Shown in pieces: positions 59,114-64,000 of a stretch of 64,000 nucleotides of DNA. The notes beneath the pieces are model-generated. The model was not told where the DNA came from. It ran no database searches and saw nothing but the letters and a program-made list of their open reading frames with translations. The first letter of the stretch is position 1. Every line of letters starts with the position of its first letter. This DNA is from UBA8231 sp036011085 (GTDB lineage Bacteria; Latescibacterota; UBA2968; UBA8231). The stretch is taken from positions 124,001-188,000 of the forward strand of contig DASCMS010000018.1 in assembly GCA_036011085.1 (NCBI GenBank), in the 5' to 3' direction. The position numbers and the translations under genes were made by a program.

Positions 59114-61969
59114 TCAGTAGGCCACCGCCACGACGCCGACCTGAGTCTCGTCGTCGCCGTCCCCGAGGGCGGTGAAGCGGTAGAGGTATAAGCCCGGCGG
59201 CACCAGCTGCCCGTCATCATCCCGGCCATCCCACGGCAGCTCATGGCGGCCGACGCCCAGGTCCACCGGACCGAGTTGGCGCACGATGGCACCGGTCAGC
59301 GTGGCGATGTCGAGGTCGAGCTGCACCTCTCCCAGATACAACATCAGTGAAAAGTCGAAAACCGTATCGTCGTTGACGCCGTCACCGTTTGGCGTGAAGG
59401 GATTCGGCGCCACCGTCAGCCCGTCAAAGGTCGCGCTTGCCTGGGCGACGATGACGGCGACGCCATCCGCAGGCAGGTCGTCTGCGGCATTGCCCTCACT
59501 CGTCGGCTGCGGAATCGTGGCACCCAGATCATCATTCCAGACCCAGCTTTCGAAGCGGGTCAGCAGGCGGAAGAGAGTGGTGCGCAGATGGATACGGATT
59601 TCACGGTCCTGACCTCGCGGAAAGTCGGCATCGGTCAGAGTCGCCGTCTTGATGCCCAGCAGTGGGTTGCCGACAGCGTCACGGTAGATGGCATGGGCGT
59701 AGACCCGGGCATCGTCTATGGACACGCTGTCGAGCCAGGCGGCGCCCGCCTCCAGATCAGTCGGGGCCTTCTGCGCCACGGGTTGCCATAGCCCGCCGTC
59801 GAACAGCAAGCTGTCGAGCTGCGTGTCCTGCGTCGGCACGGCGATGTCGATACGGTTGAAGCCACCGGTACTCCCGGTCTCGAATGTCGGTCGCAGGACG
59901 TATTGCAGCGGCACTTCTCTACCGAGTGCGGAGGCGGTGTCGGGGAACACCTCGGCGAGTACGCCACGTCCGACCAGGGGACGGGCGTAGTCGAACTCAA
60001 GGTAGTCGAGGCGAACGCCGCTGGTCTCGGTGGAGACGAAATCGACGCGGAACTGTACGTAGCGCATCAATGGTGGCAGCGACAACAGGACGCCGCCGCC
60101 CCCCTCCTCTTCCACGGCGCCCTCGTCGAAGTCGAACGGTGCGGACCATGGCGTCCAGCCGCCAAGGGCACCGTCCTGGTTGCCGAAGAGATTGGCGGGC
60201 AGCTCTTTGTACGGCGAACGTGCCACTGCCGACATGGACAGGTAGCTGTCGATGGCCAGGCGGCTGCCCCGCGTGGGCCAGTCCAGCAGAATCGGCGCTT
60301 CGATGAAGGAGGAGACGACACCCGATCCCACTCGACGCTGGTAGACGCGCGGATCCAGACTCGAGCCGGTGCGGACACGGATTTGCAGGTTGCCATCGTC
60401 GCCGATGCGCTCACCATGCCAGCGCACCTTGCCCCAGCTGACCGGCTCACCAGGCAGGTCGGTGGCAAACTGCGCATCCGCCTTGGTTCCGGCTTCCTCG
60501 TCGGCAGAGATGCTGGCATCCGAATTTGCGTCCACCGTGCGGATGAGCTCCAGCGGGATGGAGCGCCAGGGCTCGTCGTCGTCGAAATAGCGCCGGACAC
60601 GGGGTTGCCCGGGCCCCACATCGATGATCTCCGAATAGTAGGAGGCGTCCAGGGCGAACCCGTGGCCGAAGTACTCGGCTTCGGCGATTTCCCAGACGTC
60701 GCCTTCGGCGACGCGACTGCGGAGGTTCAGTGTCCGTACCTTCTGCGGCGGATCAAGGCGGTAGTCCTTGATGACGGGGCGGAACTGGTCTGTCTGCACA
60801 GGGATCAGGAATCGCGATGCCACCAACTGGGTGCCCCGCGTGGTCGTGCGGAAGTCGGTGGGATCGTCGCCGCCGAAACTGAGAGAAAAGCTGGCTGGTG
60901 TACGGTCGATGAAGTTGGGGCGCGGGTAGTAGCGAATTCGATCCAGCCAGAACAGCCCGTTGAGGAAGGTGCCGAAGCCCCAGCCGCCGACGACACTCTT
61001 GGCCGTGTTGAAGCTGCCGTCGACGACCTGACCGTTGCCGGAGTCGCCGAAGCGGGGTGTACCGATCTGGTCGCCGAGCTGCAACGGATCCTGCTCACTG
61101 AGGAGACCGGCAAGGAAGCGGTCGTCCGCCAGACGGGCGACATTGCGCGTGCTGTCGAGGCGGATGGCCCGGATCCAGTCACTCGGGCGGAAAGGGCTGC
61201 GCACCAACGTTGCCGTCACCACGTCGCCGGTTGGCGCCTCTGCCTGCCACGTGCCGTCACCCGTATCGACAAAGCGCAGATCCTGACGCTGTTCGATCGT
61301 CAGGTCGCCCATGTCATAGGTGAAGACGGGGCGAATCCAGGTCGAGGGCAGCCGTGCCGCAGGCGCGGCGTCGTCCTCGTCGACCAGACCGTCCCCATCA
61401 TCGTCCAAGCCGTTGACGGGATCCTCGTTGAACCGGGCATCGACATCGTCGTCACCCCAGCCGTAGCCCGAACCCCACCCTTCGGCGTCCGCGGCGGCCT
61501 CTTCGGCGGAGGTGTAGCGGAAGAACGGTGTTGCCGCGTAGGCCGCACGGACCGGGGGACTGTAGATGGGACCGCCGGTGTGCAGACCGTCCTCGTTGAT
61601 CAGCCCGTCGCCATCGTTGTCCCGCTGGGGGTCTGGCCCGTCTTCATCCACAAGCCCGTCAAGGTCGTTGTCGACACCGTCGACAGGATCTTCGTTCCAG
61701 AGAAAATCACCGTCGTTGTCGACCCGATCCACGGGATCTTCGTCGATGAGCCCGTCACCGTCGTCGTCGACGATCACCTCGGCGGCGAAGGAGCCACCCC
61801 AGTCGAACTGAGGCTGGAAGGTCTCTCCCGTGACGAGTACGAAGCTCACCGGGTGCAGGGCCCAGGGGTGCTCGGCGTCGCCGACGCGCCACGTTTCTGC
61901 GTGGGGCTGCACAGCGCTCATCAATAGGACTGCCGCGAAGACGAGATGGCAGGATGTACGAGTGGCCAT
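59114..61969 (-). CDS. Giant exported protein with Ca-binding repeats and C-terminal FlgD-like tail
   Basis: A 951-aa protein. After a signal peptide (LVFAAVLLMSAVQPHAETW) come several acidic DxDxDG repeats (about 45-110 and 160-190), such as DDDGDGLIDEDPVDRVDNDG and LDDDGDGLVDEDDA, like thrombospondin-type-3/EF-hand Ca sites. A long beta-rich centre follows. The C-terminus has FTPNGDGVNDDTVFDFSL and GQLVPPGLYLYRF, the FlgD module. GGAG lies 8 bases before the ATG at 61969. Likely a cell-surface protein. Confidence 0.85.
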   Translation of the reverse strand: MATRTSCHLVFAAVLLMSAVQPHAETWRVGDAEHPWALHPVSFVLVTGETFQPQFDWGGSFAAEVIVDDDGDGLIDEDPVDRVDNDGDFLWNEDPVDGVDNDLDGLVDEDGPDPQRDNDGDGLINEDGLHTGGPIYSPPVRAAYAATPFFRYTSAEEAAADAEGWGSGYGWGDDDVDARFNEDPVNGLDDDGDGLVDEDDAAPAARLPSTWIRPVFTYDMGDLTIEQRQDLRFVDTGDGTWQAEAPTGDVVTATLVRSPFRPSDWIRAIRLDSTRNVARLADDRFLAGLLSEQDPLQLGDQIGTPRFGDSGNGQVVDGSFNTAKSVVGGWGFGTFLNGLFWLDRIRYYPRPNFIDRTPASFSLSFGGDDPTDFRTTTRGTQLVASRFLIPVQTDQFRPVIKDYRLDPPQKVRTLNLRSRVAEGDVWEIAEAEYFGHGFALDASYYSEIIDVGPGQPRVRRYFDDDEPWRSIPLELIRTVDANSDASISADEEAGTKADAQFATDLPGEPVSWGKVRWHGERIGDDGNLQIRVRTGSSLDPRVYQRRVGSGVVSSFIEAPILLDWPTRGSRLAIDSYLSMSAVARSPYKELPANLFGNQDGALGGWTPWSAPFDFDEGAVEEEGGGGVLLSLPPLMRYVQFRVDFVSTETSGVRLDYLEFDYARPLVGRGVLAEVFPDTASALGREVPLQYVLRPTFETGSTGGFNRIDIAVPTQDTQLDSLLFDGGLWQPVAQKAPTDLEAGAAWLDSVSIDDARVYAHAIYRDAVGNPLLGIKTATLTDADFPRGQDREIRIHLRTTLFRLLTRFESWVWNDDLGATIPQPTSEGNAADDLPADGVAVIVAQASATFDGLTVAPNPFTPNGDGVNDDTVFDFSLMLYLGEVQLDLDIATLTGAIVRQLGPVDLGVGRHELPWDGRDDDGQLVPPGLYLYRFTALGDGDDETQVGVVAVAY

Positions 61970-62067
61970 GTGGTGACTCCGGCAGGCTACGGGCAGGTAG
62001 GACACCTACGTTAAGATGGTGAGCCGAGGCAGGGCAAACCCCTGGCTCGACCAAGCCGCCGCCGCGG

Positions 62068-62982
62068 CTACAGGCTGGCCTTGATTCGTCCCCAGGAGTC
62101 GGGGCGCACAGCCGAGGACTCAGCCTGAGTACAGTCACCGCGGGTGCAGGGCATCAGTCGGGCGTCGACGAAGTTTTCGGCGAAACAGACCAGCGGCGGG
62201 CGTTCGAGCAGCGAACTGATGGAATAACGAATGCCACCGGACCCGGGGGCATCGTGATCGATGATCCCCATCTGCAGGCCAATGATATGATTCGGCTTGA
62301 GCAGGGTCCTGACGGAGACGTCTGGACCGTTCCAGTTCAGATTGTCCCACAGCGTCGTGTACAGCTCGAAGCGGGTTTCGGTGGGTTCGACACCGACCTG
62401 CCGTGTGCGGATGTCAGCCCACGGCGGCAGGCTGGCCCAGCCATTGGCGAAGCCTTCGAGGCCAAACAGGATGGCGTCGGGGGCGTCGGCGATGACGGCA
62501 TAGCGCTGCGCCTGGGCTCCGACGAACAGTCTGATCTGGTCTTCGGTGCCATCAGGGGGACCGCAGGCATACTGGCCGCCCGAATGATCCCCGTCGACAA
62601 AGAACTCGACGTGATCGGCGCCGATGAAATTCGGTGCGTCGCCGCCGAAATACTCGTTGATGTAGATATCGTCCGTGCGTTCCAGCGCCAGATACAATCG
62701 CTGGGTGGCCATGTTCCACGCCAGGTACACACGTACGGCAAGATCGGCCGAGCTCGGGCTGCCTACCTGCAGCGAGGAGAAGTCAAGGCTTTCGAGGGAG
62801 GGCTCGGGTACGATGTTCTCCCACTCGAAAAGCGAAAAGTCGTCGATGGCGGGTATGTCGCTGGAGGGGACTTCGTATATGGGGATCACTCGATCCCCCA
62901 CATGGGCTCCGGCACCGCCTCCGAGAGACAGCACGGCGCTCAGGCAGATCCAGGTTGAGAGGCAGCAGTGGCGTCGGTTCAT
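62068..62982 (-). CDS. Exported protein with DOMON/CBM9-like domain
   Basis: A 304-aa protein. Signal peptide TWICLSAVLSLGGGAGA. The body contains VRVYLAWNMATQRLYLALE, ADHVEFFVDGDHSGGQYACG and RFELYTTLWDNLNWNG, a beta-sandwich pattern like DOMON/CBM9. The C-terminus has two Cys (PCTRGDCTQ). It lies 98 bases upstream of the giant FlgD-tailed protein on the same strand, so the two are likely co-transcribed. The MITE begins 5 bases before its start codon. Confidence 0.75.
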   Translation of the reverse strand: MNRRHCCLSTWICLSAVLSLGGGAGAHVGDRVIPIYEVPSSDIPAIDDFSLFEWENIVPEPSLESLDFSSLQVGSPSSADLAVRVYLAWNMATQRLYLALERTDDIYINEYFGGDAPNFIGADHVEFFVDGDHSGGQYACGPPDGTEDQIRLFVGAQAQRYAVIADAPDAILFGLEGFANGWASLPPWADIRTRQVGVEPTETRFELYTTLWDNLNWNGPDVSVRTLLKPNHIIGLQMGIIDHDAPGSGGIRYSISSLLERPPLVCFAENFVDARLMPCTRGDCTQAESSAVRPDSWGRIKASL

Positions 62983-62986
62983 GGGA

Positions 62987-63158
62987 GTCTAGTGCCCTGT
63001 CTCAGAATGATCCTTGTATTCGTCCGCCGAGCCATCCTGGCTCGCCGCGTTCCGCTCACTCCGTGGGTCCCACTGACCCACCTCGATCGCGCGCCTTGCG
63101 AGCCAGGCGCCTCGACGCCCGAATTCCACAAGGCTAATTCTGAGACAGGGCACTAGAC
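62987..63158. mobile_element. Palindromic MITE, IS630/Tc1-mariner-like (TA target)
   Basis: Perfect 22-bp inverted arms (62987-63008 and 63137-63158) enclose a 128-bp centre. The arms contain GTGCCCTGTCTCAGAAT flanked by TA on both outer sides (CTAG contexts), consistent with TA duplication. The inner sequence continues as an imperfect palindrome (CCTTGT/ACAAGG, CCTGGCTCGC/GCGAGCCAGG). No transposase frame is inside; the short frames across it are not gene-like. Only this copy is seen in the window. Confidence 0.8.
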
Positions 63159-63202
63159 AGGATGTGTAACCCGTTGAGTAGTATAACGGGAAAAGGTCGG
63201 TC

Positions 63203-63871
63203 TCACCGGCTGCCCCGCAGCAGGAGGAGGAGAAGAGCACAACCGAGGAAGCAGCCGAGGGTGGGAATCAGGAAGATGGCGCTCCAGTCGTGGCCCCCTG
63301 CGGCCCGTTCGTGGTAATCGTAGGCCATACCGGTGAGCCAGTGGCCGGCCAGGGCCCCGAGCCCGGAGTTGACGAACACGAGCAGGGACTGGGCACTGGC
63401 CCGTCGCTGACGCGGCGCCAGGGCCTCGATGGCGACAACACTCCCCATGCTGAAGAAGGTGAAACCGATGCCATGGAGGGTCTGGGCAGTGACGACGAAC
63501 CAGACCGGTTCGCCAAGGGAGAAGACGCCGAAGCGCACGCCGAGGGCGGCGGCGCCGAGACAGATCGTCCATCTCGAGCCGAGGACGCGCAGGCTGGCTG
63601 CCAGAATCAGCATGGCGCCGATCTCGACGACCTGGCCGAGGCTCATCGCCGCCGTCGACAGGCTCGATGTCAGGCCGATGCCGTAGGGGTCAGAGAAGAA
63701 CAGGAATCCCAGGTTGTAGAAGAAGGGGCGCATCACGGAGACAAGCAGGGACACGGAAAAAAGTATCAGGAAGGGGCGGGACTCCAGCAGCAGACGGAAA
63801 CCGTCGAGCCAGGCCAGCGGTCTTCGCGTGGTCTGTCCCGGTGGCGTGCGTGATTGCGTCCCGCCTGCCAC
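63203..63871 (-). CDS. MFS transporter, C-terminal half (frameshifted)
   Basis: A 222-codon frame starting at GTG 63871. It has about six hydrophobic segments (FLILFSVSLLVSVMRPFFYNLG; VVEIGAMLILAAS; LHGIGFTFFSMGSVVAIEAL; GCFLGCALLLLLLRGSR). The layout and ALAPRQRRASAQSL loop fit the nucleoside-H+-symporter/LacY-like MFS group. The preceding half lies in a different frame (63766-64000), so this is one gene with a frame change near 63875. Confidence 0.75.
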   Translation of the reverse strand: MAGGTQSRTPPGQTTRRPLAWLDGFRLLLESRPFLILFSVSLLVSVMRPFFYNLGFLFFSDPYGIGLTSSLSTAAMSLGQVVEIGAMLILAASLRVLGSRWTICLGAAALGVRFGVFSLGEPVWFVVTAQTLHGIGFTFFSMGSVVAIEALAPRQRRASAQSLLVFVNSGLGALAGHWLTGMAYDYHERAAGGHDWSAIFLIPTLGCFLGCALLLLLLRGSR

Positions 63872-64000
63872 GTATCCCAGAAATGCAGGTGCAGGCTGAG
63901 AGCCCAGCTGATGGCAACCCAGCCCACGGTGCCCCAGGCCCGCACAAAACCGATCCGTCGCGAGTCCGGTTGGTGATAGAGGGCGACGACATTGCTCAAC
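63766..64000 (-). CDS. MFS transporter, N-terminal part, cut by the window edge and by a frameshift
   Basis: Reads SNVVALYHQPDSRRIGFVRA then WGTVGWVAISWALSLHLHFW, matching the middle helices of an MFS nucleoside/sugar symporter (RxWGTxGWI signature). Beyond about 63880 the frame becomes Arg/His-rich and non-membrane, while the continuation of the transporter is in the frame of 63203-63871. One missing base explains the switch. The true N-terminus lies beyond the window. Confidence 0.6.
   Translation of the reverse strand, partial: LSNVVALYHQPDSRRIGFVRAWGTVGWVAISWALSLHLHFWDTWQAGRNHARHRDRPREDRWPGSTVSVCCWSPAPS

Noticed and set aside
61380..61800. Tandem-repeat-like DNA encoding repeated acidic motifs
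   Set aside because: It looked like a minisatellite or CRISPR-like repeat, but the units are uneven and encode DxDxDG Ca-binding motifs in frame, so it is coding repetition.
59903..61927. A 674-codon plus-strand frame
   Set aside because: Antisense to the giant Ca-repeat protein; no domain and typical shadow composition.
62955..63156. Short plus-strand ORFs across the MITE
   Set aside because: They arise from the palindrome and have no start signals or protein features.
1..64000. tRNA, rRNA, CRISPR arrays and origin-like DnaA boxes
   Set aside because: I looked for GTTCGA-type T-loop sequences, regular spacer repeats and TTATCCACA clusters and saw none that held up.

Overview
This is a GC-rich, gene-dense bacterial window with about 60 protein genes and no rRNA, tRNA or CRISPR array that I can see. 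The gene mix includes many Gfo/Idh/MocA oxidoreductases, four phytanoyl-CoA dioxygenase (PhyH) family enzymes, secreted proteins ending in FlgD/type-9-like domains with a PNGDG motif, CBM9/DOMON-like proteins and PD40 propellers. It suggests an uncultured, polysaccharide- or organic-matter-degrading FCB-group bacterium of the Latescibacterota/Poribacteria kind. That assignment is inference from gene content only.

Layout. 1-4034: an Nramp-like transporter (cut by the window edge) coupled to pyrD, then a divergent GntR-ABC operon. 4037-7567: a tightly overlapping sugar operon (beta-helix protein, FGGY kinase, SDR) that starts with the remnant of an oxidoreductase gene. 7657-19243: a PhyH enzyme, an ABC exporter, three Gfo/Idh/MocA enzymes (one GH109-like), an AAA ATPase, a methyltransferase, RidA, a ceramidase-like protein with a DegT aminotransferase, and a cyclic-nucleotide-binding protein. 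19334-25977: an amidohydrolase with an internal FlgD-like domain, a PD40 propeller, and a two-component system whose kinase is split between two reading frames. 26127-34569: an FmdB-type zinc ribbon, then an eight-gene catabolic operon (PhyH, N-acetylneuraminate-lyase-like aldolase, deacetylase-like protein, second PhyH, sugar-binding protein, two permeases, epimerase) with a long hairpin between the binding-protein and permease genes. 34827-40576: two large secreted FlgD-tailed proteins and a metallo-beta-lactamase/CBM9 fusion. 40536-46692: a CusCBA/CzcCBA-type heavy-metal efflux operon and a Cys-rich exported protein. 46837-48640: an ECF-like sigma factor with a membrane segment and a cysteine-protease-like domain, and a glycosyltransferase. 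The two run tail to tail and both are cut at the same point. 48704-57804: small and housekeeping genes (lipoproteins, GNAT, GDPD, M24 peptidase, PhyH, rhamnonate-dehydratase-like enolase, dusB, adk). 57945-62982: a cluster of exported CBM9/DOMON and Ca-binding proteins. 62987-63158: a palindromic MITE. 63203-64000: a frameshifted MFS transporter cut by the window edge.

How the parts may work together. The catabolic operon looks like uptake and breakdown of an unidentified, possibly amino-sugar or sialate-like compound. The secreted FlgD, CBM9 and DOMON proteins look like a cell-surface carbohydrate-binding set. The most specific regulatory signal is a 49-bp element found twice, upstream of the sigma factor and upstream of the MBL-CBM9 fusion. 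Its spacing resembles an ECF-type promoter, so the sigma factor may control itself and the fusion protein. Two genes appear to carry single-base frame changes and one lacks a normal start codon, so sequence error must be weighed against real mutation.
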